From assembly GCA_964588495.1 (NCBI GenBank), contig CAZPPS010000011.1, positions 1 through 64,000 on the forward strand: a stretch of 64,000 nt of DNA, given 5' to 3'. Position numbers and translations under genes: made by a program. The notes beneath the pieces are model-generated. The model was not told the origin of the DNA and made no database searches. It saw nothing but the letters and a program-made list of their open reading frames with translations. How positions within the stretch are numbered: position 1 is the first letter of the stretch; each line of letters opens with the position of its first letter. This document shows, piece by piece, positions 35,923 to 44,886 of the stretch. The stretch comes from CAVPKN01 sp964588495. GTDB taxonomy: Bacteria > Chlamydiota > Chlamydiia > Chlamydiales > JAAKFR01.

Positions 35923-37626
35923 ATGATAGTTGGAATTGATTTAGGAACGACAAATAGTTTGGTGGCCATTTGGGAAGAAAATGGAGCCAAGTTAATCCCC
36001 AATGCCCAGGGCACTTACCTGACCCCCTCTGTTGTTAGCTTGGACAGTGCGGGCAATGTCGTTGTCGGAAAATCGGCAGTCGATCAATTGGACGCCCACC
36101 AACAACTTTCCTTAGCCAGTTTTAAACGTTATATGGGAACGAATAAAATTCTCAAATTGGGCAATCATAGTTTTCGCCCTGAAGAACTGAGCGCGCTGAT
36201 CATAAAAAATCTGATTCGGGATGCCGAAACCTATTTAAATACAAAAGTCACAGAAGCCATTGTGACAGTGCCCGCCTATTTTAACGATGTACAACGCAAA
36301 GCAACACGTCTTGCAGGACACCTGGCCGGTATCAAAGTGGAACGGCTTCTCAACGAACCTACAGCTGCTGCCATCGCCTATGGGTTACAAAATCTTGAAT
36401 CTGAAACGAAATTTTTGATTTTTGACTTAGGCGGCGGAACTTTTGACGTTTCTATCGTAGAGCTTTTCTCCGGAATCATTGAAGTACGCTCTAGCGCAGG
36501 AGACAACAGACTCGGAGGCGATGACTTTGTCGATAAATTGGAAGAGTTTATCCAAAAAGAGCTCTTTAAACAGTTCCAAATCGATTACAGCCAACTCAAT
36601 GCGGAAACTCAAACACGCTGGAGGCATCAAATTCAGTTGCTGCTCCATACGCTGAGTGACAAAAGCTCTGCCGTATTTAGAATGACCCACAATGAAAAAC
36701 CCATCGAAATGACAGTGACGCGCGAGCAATTCAATCACTGTGTTCAACCTTTGATGGAACGGATCCGCACTCCTTTGGAAAAAGCGCTCCATGATGCCCG
36801 CATTCTTCCCCATCAGCTCGATTCTGTGATTTTAGTGGGAGGGGCCACAAGAATGCCCCTCATCGGTTTAGAAGTGGCCAAACTCTTTGGCAAATTCCCT
36901 TTTTCCAACGTGCAGCCCGATACGGTGGTCGCTCTTGGAGCTGCTGCCCAAGCCGCGATGAAACAAAGACATCAAGATCTTAAAGATGTCGTCATTACAG
37001 ACGTGTGCCCTTTTACACTCGGAACCGATGTGCTCGATCAACAAAGTCCCGATGGCATTCGATTTTTCCCCATCATCGAAAGAAATTCGACGATCCCAAC
37101 CAGCCGTGTAGAGAGACTCGTCACCACCGCAGACTACCAAAAACAGATGTTTGTGGGGATTTATCAGGGCGAAAGCTACAGAGTCAATGAGAATGTGAAA
37201 ATCGGCGAAGTGGTCATCTCAGTTCCAGCCGCTTTAGCAGGAGAAGAGGCCATCGATGTCCGCTACACCTATGATATCAATGGCTTGCTGGAAGTGGATG
37301 TCACATCGGTCAGCACAGGACAGCAGAAAAAACTGCTCATCGATAATCACAGCCACCAACTCTCTGAGAGCGAGATTCTTTCCAGTTTAGAAAAACTGAG
37401 GCATTTAAAAATCCATCCCCGCGATCAGATCGAAAATCGACAACCCATCGTCGAGCTAGAACGGCTGTTTGAATTTGTGAATGGAGAAACGCGGGAAGAA
37501 GTCGCCCGGGTGATTCAAAAGTTCAATAAGACACTGGATACGCAAGATCTTCCGCTGATTGAAGAGGCCCGAGAAGACGTTACCGAGTTTGTTTCATCTT
37601 TTAAAAGCCCATTTTTTAGCGAATGA
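35923..37626 (+). CDS. hscC: HscC-type Hsp70 chaperone (567 aa)
   Basis: An ATP-dependent chaperone of the Hsp70 family. ATPase motifs GIDLGTTNSLVAIW, DLGGGTFDVSIVEL and LVGGATRMPLIG are clear, followed by a shortened substrate-binding domain (from about residue 375, PFTLGTDV, to 490). At 567 residues, without the C-terminal lid of DnaK, it matches the HscC class. In gene order it is coupled by a 4-base overlap to a J-like/ankyrin fusion, as hscC is near djlB/djlC-type genes in other bacteria, so the two probably work together. The housekeeping dnaK would be elsewhere. Confidence 0.85.
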   Translation: MIVGIDLGTTNSLVAIWEENGAKLIPNAQGTYLTPSVVSLDSAGNVVVGKSAVDQLDAHQQLSLASFKRYMGTNKILKLGNHSFRPEELSALIIKNLIRDAETYLNTKVTEAIVTVPAYFNDVQRKATRLAGHLAGIKVERLLNEPTAAAIAYGLQNLESETKFLIFDLGGGTFDVSIVELFSGIIEVRSSAGDNRLGGDDFVDKLEEFIQKELFKQFQIDYSQLNAETQTRWRHQIQLLLHTLSDKSSAVFRMTHNEKPIEMTVTREQFNHCVQPLMERIRTPLEKALHDARILPHQLDSVILVGGATRMPLIGLEVAKLFGKFPFSNVQPDTVVALGAAAQAAMKQRHQDLKDVVITDVCPFTLGTDVLDQQSPDGIRFFPIIERNSTIPTSRVERLVTTADYQKQMFVGIYQGESYRVNENVKIGEVVISVPAALAGEEAIDVRYTYDINGLLEVDVTSVSTGQQKKLLIDNHSHQLSESEILSSLEKLRHLKIHPRDQIENRQPIVELERLFEFVNGETREEVARVIQKFNKTLDTQDLPLIEEAREDVTEFVSSFKSPFFSE

Positions 37627-40142
37627 ACATTTGGGACATCCTCAAAATTTCCCCAACTTCTGATCAAAAGGCGATTCGGCGCGCCTACGCGGAGCAACTG
37701 CGCCATAATAATCCCGAAGAGAATCCGGAAGGTTTTCAAAGCTTAAGAGTTGCTTACGAACGTGCGCTGAATGAAGCCCCCGTTCCCTCACATACAATCA
37801 CATCCCAAGAGACTCCTGCTCCTCAGGTAGAAAAGCTTCATTTTAAAACTCCTGTCTTAGAGCCCAAACAAGTCCCAGAAGTCAACGCAAAGCAAATCAA
37901 AGCTCTTGTGATGGTTGACAACCTTTTAGAAGACAGCGATTCGCACCTTTTAAAACAGTGGCGTTTAGAAGGTGTTTTTAAAGATCTTGAGTTTTCTTTG
38001 CTGTTTCAAGAAGCGCTATTGGATGGTTTTATTACCGAAACCTATTTTCCAAAAAAGCTCTTCCTTAGGGCCTACAAAATTTTTGATTGGAAACAGCTTC
38101 GATTAAAAATCAAAGATAACCCCCTCTCAGAACCTCTTGATGTCATTATCGAAAATGAAGATCTGCATGACCTTTTGCATAGCTTTGAAAATCACCAAAA
38201 GAGTCCCCTTTTCCAAGCAGCGCTGCTGGATGATCTGGAATTGGCAAAAGAAGCTCTGACAACAGATCCCGATTCTATCAAAAGGCATAACGAGAAGCAG
38301 GACACTCCCCTCCATGTGGCCTGCCAGGAGGGAGCGATAGAGGTAGCCACCTATTTAGTTGAGCAAGGCGCACCTTTAGAAGCCACAAATGATTTAGGTA
38401 AAACACCTTTGCTGGTTGCTATTGAGCATGAAGAGTTGGAATGCATCCAAATGCTGACAGCAGCGGGCGCCAATGTTAACCACCGCGATAAATCCCGCTA
38501 CACTCCCCTTTATTTAGCAGTCGCTACCTGCTGCATCGCCATCATCCTTATTTTTGCGCTCCACCGTCGTATTGAATTTGACTCAGACGCCCTTTGCTTC
38601 GCTGTGCGGTCCAACGAACTGGAAATTGTAAAAATACTTGTCGAAGCCGGAGCAGATCCTTCAGCCCGCTCAAGTCGTAATGGCAATGATACTCCTTTGC
38701 AATGCGCCGCCCGTTACGATCATCTTGAAATTCTCTCCTATTTGCTCGAAAAAGGGGCAGATCCCAACCCCATCAGTGACCATCCGGAGTCTTCCCCCCT
38801 TTCCATCACAGCCAAAAGAGGTTTTGAAAAAGCGTTCAAGCTATTGTTAGAAGCCGGTGGCGATCCCCATTGCAAATATGGGGAACCCTTTTTGTTGGCT
38901 ATGCAGCAGGGACATCATAATATTTTAAAATTTTTCGATTTAGAAGGCGTTATCAGCCCTTATGTTGTTATTCGACTTTCACAAGCAGGTTTCTACGGAT
39001 TTCCTTCCGTAACCGATGATCTGTGTTTTCGATACGAAAGCTTTTATGATGTGGATGAAAATAACCAGTATGTTTACACAAACAACAAATATGCTTTAAA
39101 TATCCGGCCCATTAATGACACGACCAACCCCTTATTCCAAGCTGTTTTACGGAATGACCGGACTGCTTTGCAACAACTTTTAGAGGCAGGTCACAATCCA
39201 AACCAGACACTGGATAATGGGCTTGGACTTCTACATGTGGCGATTCAACACCATTTCAATGATCTATTTGATCTTCTTTTAGAACAGGGTGCCGATATCA
39301 ATCTTGCCCCTGGCCCTTGGCCAAAATTGGCATATTCTCCTCTTTTTGCCGCCGTTAAGTTCAAAAATAGTTATGCTTATGAAATTCTGACAGAGCGGGG
39401 CGCTCTTGATGTCCCGACAGGTTCGTTTCACACAGCCCTTTATCCTGCGGTCTATAATGGAGACTTAAGCCTTGTCAAGGATCTCATTGCACGTGGCTCT
39501 AATATAAACCAATACTTTTGGACTGGATACCGCAATCTGGTCTATGCCGCCGTCCGCTACCAACAGATTGATATATTAAAATACCTTCTTTCCCTTGGCT
39601 TGCATCCCGATATGTATCCACAGCAAACACCTCCTGAAAACAATTCCACGGGTGCTCTGCTCACACCACTCACAGTTGCCGTTAAAAACCACGATTTAGA
39701 AGCTGTCCAGCTACTTCTGGCAGCAGGCGCCAATCCCAATAGACCCTCTGAGGGCGTCCCTCCCTTGCATTTTGCTATCTCTCAAGCCCGGTTTAATGGA
39801 AGTAAGACGCGCGATTTTGAAGCGGTCCTTGCCTCTTATCATGCGATCATCGACGCTTTGCTTGCCGCCGGAGCCGATATCAATGCGACCTCTGATTCAG
39901 GAGAGACCTTTCTGATTAAGGCGATCCAAAACGAGGAAAAGGAAACGGCTCTGCATCTCATTAAGGCGGGAGCTGATGTCAACGTTCGAGATAAGAAGGG
40001 ACTCTATCCTGTGGATCATGCCCTTGCAAACAACCAGCATAAAGTCCTGCTCACTTTGATCTATGCGGGTGCAAACTGCGCTGCAAACGAAGCCTCTAAA
40101 GAAGCTATCATGACACTCTACAATTCACTCACGGGTCGTTAA
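37623..40142 (+). CDS. J-like domain fused to ankyrin repeats (839 aa)
   Basis: Residues 1-50 resemble the J-like domain of HscC partners (WDILKISPTSDQKAIRRAYA then NPEGFQSLRVAYERAL). The catalytic HPD tripeptide is replaced by HNNPEENP, so stimulation of Hsp70 ATPase is uncertain. A linker to about residue 190 is followed by a long ankyrin array to the end (DTPLHVACQEGAIEVATYLV, NDTPLQCAARYDHLEILSYL, LLTPLTVAVKNHDLEAVQLL). A short hydrophobic stretch at about 300 (CCIAIILIFAL) interrupts one repeat. Translation is coupled to hscC. Ankyrin arms may deliver host or bacterial clients to HscC; this is inference. Confidence 0.8.
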   Translation: MNIWDILKISPTSDQKAIRRAYAEQLRHNNPEENPEGFQSLRVAYERALNEAPVPSHTITSQETPAPQVEKLHFKTPVLEPKQVPEVNAKQIKALVMVDNLLEDSDSHLLKQWRLEGVFKDLEFSLLFQEALLDGFITETYFPKKLFLRAYKIFDWKQLRLKIKDNPLSEPLDVIIENEDLHDLLHSFENHQKSPLFQAALLDDLELAKEALTTDPDSIKRHNEKQDTPLHVACQEGAIEVATYLVEQGAPLEATNDLGKTPLLVAIEHEELECIQMLTAAGANVNHRDKSRYTPLYLAVATCCIAIILIFALHRRIEFDSDALCFAVRSNELEIVKILVEAGADPSARSSRNGNDTPLQCAARYDHLEILSYLLEKGADPNPISDHPESSPLSITAKRGFEKAFKLLLEAGGDPHCKYGEPFLLAMQQGHHNILKFFDLEGVISPYVVIRLSQAGFYGFPSVTDDLCFRYESFYDVDENNQYVYTNNKYALNIRPINDTTNPLFQAVLRNDRTALQQLLEAGHNPNQTLDNGLGLLHVAIQHHFNDLFDLLLEQGADINLAPGPWPKLAYSPLFAAVKFKNSYAYEILTERGALDVPTGSFHTALYPAVYNGDLSLVKDLIARGSNINQYFWTGYRNLVYAAVRYQQIDILKYLLSLGLHPDMYPQQTPPENNSTGALLTPLTVAVKNHDLEAVQLLLAAGANPNRPSEGVPPLHFAISQARFNGSKTRDFEAVLASYHAIIDALLAAGADINATSDSGETFLIKAIQNEEKETALHLIKAGADVNVRDKKGLYPVDHALANNQHKVLLTLIYAGANCAANEASKEAIMTLYNSLTGR

Positions 40143-40416
40143 TAACAGAATCAATTTCTCTTTGGGCTGCAGGGAGAAGGGAATGGTATTTTTCTAGATC
40201 GAAGTGTTTGTTGCGCAGCCAGACGTTGCCGATCGATTCCCCGCAAAGACTGATTAAAACCACATCTTCCTGAGGATCTTGGCAAATGGCAAATAACGTG
40301 TTGAGTGTTTCAGCGTCATCAAAATCTTCTAAAGCGTGAGCAGCATCTATCCGTTCTGCTTCATAAGCTTTTTTATCTTTTACAATTTCAATCAACAAAT
40401 CCCGTTGTGATTTCAT
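40129..40416 (-). CDS. Small HEAT-like protein (95 aa)
   Basis: The protein is entirely helical, with a HEAT/PBS-lyase-like pair (RIDAAHALEDFDDAETLNTL, DPQEDVVLISLCGESIGNVW). Such short repeats bind proteins. Its 3' end overlaps the last 14 bases of the ankyrin gene on the other strand. AAGAGA lies 6 bases before the ATG. The function is not known. Confidence 0.65.
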   Translation of the reverse strand: MKSQRDLLIEIVKDKKAYEAERIDAAHALEDFDDAETLNTLFAICQDPQEDVVLISLCGESIGNVWLRNKHFDLEKYHSLLPAAQREIDSVINDP

Positions 40417-40481
40417 ATATTCTCTTAAAGGAAGAATGTCGTATTATTTGACTCGATTAAATTGAACACAACGCTTTTTCG

Positions 40482-41549
40482 ATGAACCTTGATGAACTTA
40501 AAACTAGTGGATGCATCATTTTTGAATGCATCGGAGGAAGCAAAGCCTATGGCCTTGCAACCGAGGGATCTGATACCGATATTCGGGGCGTTTTTGTTCT
40601 TCCCCAGGATCAATTCTATTCTTTCGATTATCAGGATCAGATTGGTGATGAGCGGGGCAACACTGTCTATTATGAACTGAAAAAATTTCTGGGGTTACTC
40701 GCCAAAAACAATCCCACTATGCTCGAATTGCTCAATATTCCTGAGGATTGTGTCCTCTATAAACACCCTCTCTACGACAAAGTCAAAGCCAAAGACTTTG
40801 TGTCACTTCTGTGTAAAGATAGCTTTGCAGGTTATGGAATGAGCCAGCTTAAGAAGGCTTACGGACTGAACAAGAAAATTCTAAATCCCGTCGACAAGCA
40901 AAGGAAATCGGTCCTCGACTTTTGTTATGTTTTGAACGAGCAGGGATCGATGCCCCTTCTTGAGTTTTTGAAAATCCGAGGGCTCTCAGTGGACAAATGC
41001 GGCTTGGTTGCGATTGCTAATATGCGGGAAGTCTACAGTGTTTTTTATAGCGAAACCGCTCAATATAAGGGAGTCAGCAATGACCCCACTTCGATGGAAG
41101 TGACCCTCAGCTCCATCCCTAAAGGGGAAAAACCGATCGCCACACTCTCCTTTAATAAAGATGGCTACAGCCGTTATTGCAAAGATTACGCCGAATACTG
41201 GCATTGGGTCGAAAACCGCAACGTTGAAAGATATCAAAACACGATCGAGCACGGCAAAAATTATGACACCAAGAACATGATGCACGTTTTCCGCCTCATC
41301 TCGATGGCAGAAGAGATCGGCCGTTCTGGGCAAATTGTTGTGCGTCAACCGATTAGCGAGTTCCTTCTCAAAATCAAAGGAGGAGAATTTAACTACGATG
41401 AGCTCTCTGCCCTAGCTCAACAAAAGCTCAAGGACATCGAAGCGATCTATAGCGCCTCCTCTTTGCCGCCAGCCCCTGACATCAATTTCATCAACCAGTT
41501 GCTGATCAATCTGCGAAAGGAGTTCTATGGACTACACCGATGTGATTAA
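40482..41549 (+). CDS. Predicted nucleotidyltransferase (COG3541/YcgL-like, 355 aa)
   Basis: The N-terminus has the polymerase-beta-type nucleotidyltransferase signature GGSKAYGLATEGSDTDIRG (GS and DxD), followed by YYELKKFLGLLAKNNPTMLE. The remainder is helical and typical of the large two-domain family. These are orphan nucleotidyltransferases of unknown substrate. Immediately at its 3' end (23-base overlap) begins a second nucleotidyltransferase of the same superfamily, truncated. The two genes probably form one operon. Confidence 0.8.
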   Translation: MNLDELKTSGCIIFECIGGSKAYGLATEGSDTDIRGVFVLPQDQFYSFDYQDQIGDERGNTVYYELKKFLGLLAKNNPTMLELLNIPEDCVLYKHPLYDKVKAKDFVSLLCKDSFAGYGMSQLKKAYGLNKKILNPVDKQRKSVLDFCYVLNEQGSMPLLEFLKIRGLSVDKCGLVAIANMREVYSVFYSETAQYKGVSNDPTSMEVTLSSIPKGEKPIATLSFNKDGYSRYCKDYAEYWHWVENRNVERYQNTIEHGKNYDTKNMMHVFRLISMAEEIGRSGQIVVRQPISEFLLKIKGGEFNYDELSALAQQKLKDIEAIYSASSLPPAPDINFINQLLINLRKEFYGLHRCD

Positions 41550-41658
41550 AAGCAAATTGGATGAACTGGAAAAAGCGCATGACATCCACATTTTGTTTGC
41601 CTGCGAATCAGGAAGCCGAGCATGGGGTTTCCCCTCACCTGACATGGCAGGAAAATAA
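41527..41658 (+). pseudogene. Truncated second nucleotidyltransferase
   Basis: From the ATG at 41527, 43 codons read MDYTDVIKSKLDELEKAH and then ILFACESGSRAWGFPSPD, the canonical start of a COG3541 nucleotidyltransferase, and then stop at TAA (41656-41658). The expected DSDYDVR continuation (the catalytic aspartates) is missing. The break coincides with the left edge of a dispersed palindromic repeat (41654 on). No remainder of the gene is found after the repeat, so this is a deletion or element insertion that destroyed the gene. Confidence 0.8.
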
Positions 41659-41800
41659 AAATAATAGGATAAAAGGATGAACAGGATAATTTAAAAAAAT
41701 ATTTTTTTTGCTTTTTTTATCCTGCCCATCCTTTTATCCTATTATTTTTATTATCTTGTAAATCTTGCCGCTCCGCGATCTTGTCCATCCTGTTTTAGCA
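41654..41800. repeat. Dispersed palindromic repeat, copy 2
   Basis: A 36-base arm at 41654-41689 (AATAAAAATAATAGGATAAA...) is repeated inverted at 41717-41752 with two mismatches around a 27-base A/T-rich loop. A tail CCGCTCCGCGATCTTGTCC at about 41769-41787 matches copies 1 and 3. It abuts the truncated nucleotidyltransferase. The following gap to 41965 shows no gene. Confidence 0.75.
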
Positions 41801-41965
41801 GTTCAGACATAGCCTCCTTCATTTAGCCAATATCTTTAAGCAGGAATTACCAAATGCGAAAGCCTTGCCCCCTCTCTCCCCAGCTCTACCGAGCAGGACG
41901 ACACCCAACTCAACTCATTTTTTAGGTCTTGGCTTTTTTAAAAGTATAAATGGGAGCCCTTCAAC

Positions 41966-42841
41966 TCAAATCTTAATTGTAAAGATTTGATCTTCCAAAG
42001 GACTTTTAGAAAGTGCCGCCCAACGGTCAATAAGATAGCATTGTAATTTCCGCATGTATTCTCTGTTATTTCTCTGGGGTGCGACACTCCTGATTTCGCT
42101 TTTTAGCTGATCATAATTTGGAAAATAATTTTTCGCGCAATCAAAAGATTTTGTCTCAGTATCCACAACGTATTTTATACCCGTTCCATCTTCTTGAATG
42201 ATATTTCCAAAGCCTGAAAAATCGGTATACCCAATTTTAGAAATAGAATCGGAGACACATTTTGGCGCAATACCACATCCTTCAATAAATGTGGAAATAA
42301 CCATAACCCCTTCATCATTAATTTGATGCACTCGTGGGTAACACTGATTATAGGGATCTATTTTTATACACACATCAATGGAATCTTGGGTGTCAGGTAT
42401 CACAAGATAGTGCAGGGCAGCTTTGTATTCTGACGAGTTTTCAAACTGTTCATTTACGTAATTTGAACCCCATACTCGGCTCAGGTTTCCATCCGTTTTA
42501 CGAAATTTATGTCCTTGCTCTGTCATTTTAAAATAGGTGCTCATCGTGATGCACTGCCCCGTTTCTTTCAGGTGAGCAAAGGTGTCTGTCAGAACTTCGT
42601 GCATCAACTTTTTAGTCATGAGCGGATTAAGTGGCCCATCGACATCCCAGCCTCTAGGAGGGTTCATTCTTAGAAAGCTCTCTATCTTTCGAGCTAAAAC
42701 CCTATAATTTTCAGCCTCTGAAGAATCTAGCTCTTCAGCATCAAAAAGAGACTGGGTGACAGCCCCAACGACCTCTTCTACCTCGTCAGTAAAATAATTC
42801 ACGCTACTATGAGCATGGTAGTTAGTAAATATAGAATTCAT
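41966..42841 (-). CDS. Unknown protein, 291 aa
   Basis: The ATG at 42841 is preferred; a TTG two codons upstream has no ribosome binding site. The N-terminal third is acidic and helical; the middle has HYLVIPDTQDSIDV and GVMVISTFIEGCGI, then GYTDFSGFGNII and GIKYVVDTETKSFD. The order of a hinge-like strand, a DFSGFGN segment and a VVDTE strand loosely recalls the kinase-like core of the IQ-motif proteins at 53372 and 57107, but that is weak. No known family recognised. Confidence 0.65.
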   Translation of the reverse strand: MNSIFTNYHAHSSVNYFTDEVEEVVGAVTQSLFDAEELDSSEAENYRVLARKIESFLRMNPPRGWDVDGPLNPLMTKKLMHEVLTDTFAHLKETGQCITMSTYFKMTEQGHKFRKTDGNLSRVWGSNYVNEQFENSSEYKAALHYLVIPDTQDSIDVCIKIDPYNQCYPRVHQINDEGVMVISTFIEGCGIAPKCVSDSISKIGYTDFSGFGNIIQEDGTGIKYVVDTETKSFDCAKNYFPNYDQLKSEIRSVAPQRNNREYMRKLQCYLIDRWAALSKSPLEDQIFTIKI

Positions 42842-42927
42842 AATCAAAACTTAGCTTATGTTGGGTAAATTATATCATAATTTATTTAAGTTTTGATTAA
42901 GAAATGACTTTTTTTTAAACACAAGCC

Positions 42928-43287
42928 TCAATTTTGAGAAAATTGCAATCCAAATTTTACAGAAGGGTCTACGAAACTTACGATGGCTTTAGATGGAATA
43001 GCGAGTCGGTTATAGACATCATTAAAGCACAATGTCACAAAGAAAAAATCTTCAGTAACACGAAGATCCCAAAACTGATGTTGAAGAACAATGGTCATTT
43101 CCTCGGGGTATTCTTCCATCAAATGGTCAGGGATGTCAACTTCCGGGTAGTTTGTGAGGAAAGTGATGTAAAAGTGATGATCGCCTGGTAATCCGCTATT
43201 TGAAACCTGGGCAAGGGCATTGCGTACGACAAGGCGTAAGCTTTCTCCAACAAGATACTCGTAATCTAATTTTATTATTTCGCTCAC
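42928..43287 (-). CDS. sspB: SspB-like ClpXP adaptor (119 aa)
   Basis: The core matches the alphaproteobacterial SspB (COG3814) family: HHFYITFLTNYPEVDIP, EEYPEEMTIVLQHQFWDLRV, a TEDFFFVTLCF strand and a FVDPSVKFGLQF end. SspB delivers ssrA-tagged and other proteins to ClpXP for degradation. Length is about two thirds of the usual 150-180 because the C-terminal ClpX-binding tail is missing or very short (ends GLQFSQN). Start is GTG at 43287; GAGG lies 12 bases upstream, so spacing is long. The neighbours give no further hint. Confidence 0.8.
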   Translation of the reverse strand: MSEIIKLDYEYLVGESLRLVVRNALAQVSNSGLPGDHHFYITFLTNYPEVDIPDHLMEEYPEEMTIVLQHQFWDLRVTEDFFFVTLCFNDVYNRLAIPSKAIVSFVDPSVKFGLQFSQN

Positions 43288-43361
43288 TTGAATTAATTCC
43301 TCAATTGAATTCTAAAGAAACAATTTGTAAGCACTATAAAAAATTAGGTATTTTTTGTATA

Positions 43362-44693
43362 TCATTTGACTCTGTAGGAAATTTCTGGAGTCAATCGGAT
43401 CTCTAAATGAGTGAGCTTTGAAAAGCCTTTTTGTAGCGAATAGAAGGGAACAAAGGTATTACTAACATTCTTGCTGACGTCCAGAATTTTAAGATTTGCG
43501 AAAGAAGTATTATTAATGGAATCAGCGATCCACAGCACATCAAATTGATTTAAGGTCTTGCGATTCAAACTTAATACCTTCAAATGATTGTTCTCAAGAA
43601 GTCTCAGATTTGCATACTTCAATTTGTAACACTCTTTAAGATGAAGCTCTGTAAGACTGGGCAAATCACTCATTTCCAAAAAACACGACCCCGTTATCGC
43701 GCTGTAGGAAAGATCCACAACCCTCAAATTTGAACACATTGCAATATTTTTTAAATTGTAATCATTACACATCCATTTCAGAAACTGCAAATTTGGGTGC
43801 GGTGACAATTGGCTTTCACTGCTCACACAGAGCGAAGGAAGAGTCAACTCTTTTAAACAGGTGAGTTGTGTCAGATTGATCTCTAATTGAGACTTTGTGC
43901 AACAGGAAGATTGAAAGTTGAAAATTTCCAAAAGGTTCAAAGCAGGCAGATTCGAAAGATCTTGGACTGGGGCACTTGTGTATATTTCAAGATTTTGAAG
44001 ATTCGTTAGGTGAGACAAATGCCTCCATCCTGAACCTGTAATTGACGCATAGAGTTTTAATGTTTGCAACTTTGTGTAAGGTGTCAAAAGAACCAGCTGA
44101 TGATCACTCAGACTGTCATCCACTTCTAATGAAAGCGATAACAAGTTTGATAAGGTGGTACACTGACTGAGTGCAAAAGTCGATTTACTGCTGTGTTTAT
44201 TATAGGTTGCAAGAGATCCCATATAGAGTTCTTCCAAAGAAGTTATCTGCGCAATTTTTTCAAAACATTCATCTGGAAGATCTTCCTCACTTCTAATTGT
44301 GAGGTTGCATAAATTGGGGTAATAGGGCGCATAGTCTAGCAGCCCTAATTTATTTTCAATCTGAAGACATTTTAGAGCCGTTCCATAAGTTTGAACGCTT
44401 GTTTTAAAAAATGGGTCCCCCAACATAGGGAGCCAGTCAATGTTTTTTGCGTTGAGTTTTACAATAAAGGCTTCTTTGGCCAACTCTTTCCATGCTTTTG
44501 AAACCGTGCTGCAGATTTTAAATGTTTGAGGCTCAAGCATAGGAAAAACAAGAATCATGATATCCAGCTTTAAAAAGGACTCATCACCCTTTTGCTTTTT
44601 GCGCAGTCTTGTGTTCTCATTGTCTTGCCATTTGTCTTCAGTTTCAACATCCATTCCATTGTCGGAACGGGTTAAAAAGTTAAGCGGAAACAT
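43362..44693 (-). CDS. F-box and leucine-rich repeat protein (443 aa)
   Basis: An F-box-like segment is at about residues 44-80 (LDIMILVFPMLEPQTFKICS, TVSKAWKELAKEAF). From about residue 105 to the end are a dozen leucine-rich repeats of the type LxxLxLxxx (LCNLTIRSEEDLPDECFEKI, LTNLQNLEIYTSAPVQDLSN, LPSLTELHLKECYKLKYANL). The combination is the eukaryotic FBXL layout, an SCF ubiquitin-ligase substrate receptor. It is led by a strong promoter at 44716-44745. No signal peptide. A host-directed effector is inferred. Confidence 0.85.
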   Translation of the reverse strand: MFPLNFLTRSDNGMDVETEDKWQDNENTRLRKKQKGDESFLKLDIMILVFPMLEPQTFKICSTVSKAWKELAKEAFIVKLNAKNIDWLPMLGDPFFKTSVQTYGTALKCLQIENKLGLLDYAPYYPNLCNLTIRSEEDLPDECFEKIAQITSLEELYMGSLATYNKHSSKSTFALSQCTTLSNLLSLSLEVDDSLSDHQLVLLTPYTKLQTLKLYASITGSGWRHLSHLTNLQNLEIYTSAPVQDLSNLPALNLLEIFNFQSSCCTKSQLEINLTQLTCLKELTLPSLCVSSESQLSPHPNLQFLKWMCNDYNLKNIAMCSNLRVVDLSYSAITGSCFLEMSDLPSLTELHLKECYKLKYANLRLLENNHLKVLSLNRKTLNQFDVLWIADSINNTSFANLKILDVSKNVSNTFVPFYSLQKGFSKLTHLEIRLTPEISYRVK

Positions 44694-44715
44694 GTTTAAG
44701 CCATTTTTTTAAAAC

Positions 44716-44745
44716 ATTGTAAAACAAGATCTTATTATTCGTCAA
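44716..44745 (-). promoter_or_regulatory. Promoter of the F-box/LRR gene
   Basis: On the minus strand TTGACG (44745-44740), an 18-base spacer and TACAAT (44721-44716) lie 22 bases before the ATG at 44693. It is one of five near-consensus promoters found at F-box-type genes in this window. Confidence 0.7.
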
Positions 44746-44886
44746 ATTTTTATTTAATTTTATGAATCTAATAATTTAAACGTGAGTATTTTATTCATTT
44801 GTCAAGTTTCTAAACAATTTCCAAAATAAGCAAATTTTGTCTTGATTGATTTGTTCAAAAATCAATGACGGCATATCATTGTTTTC

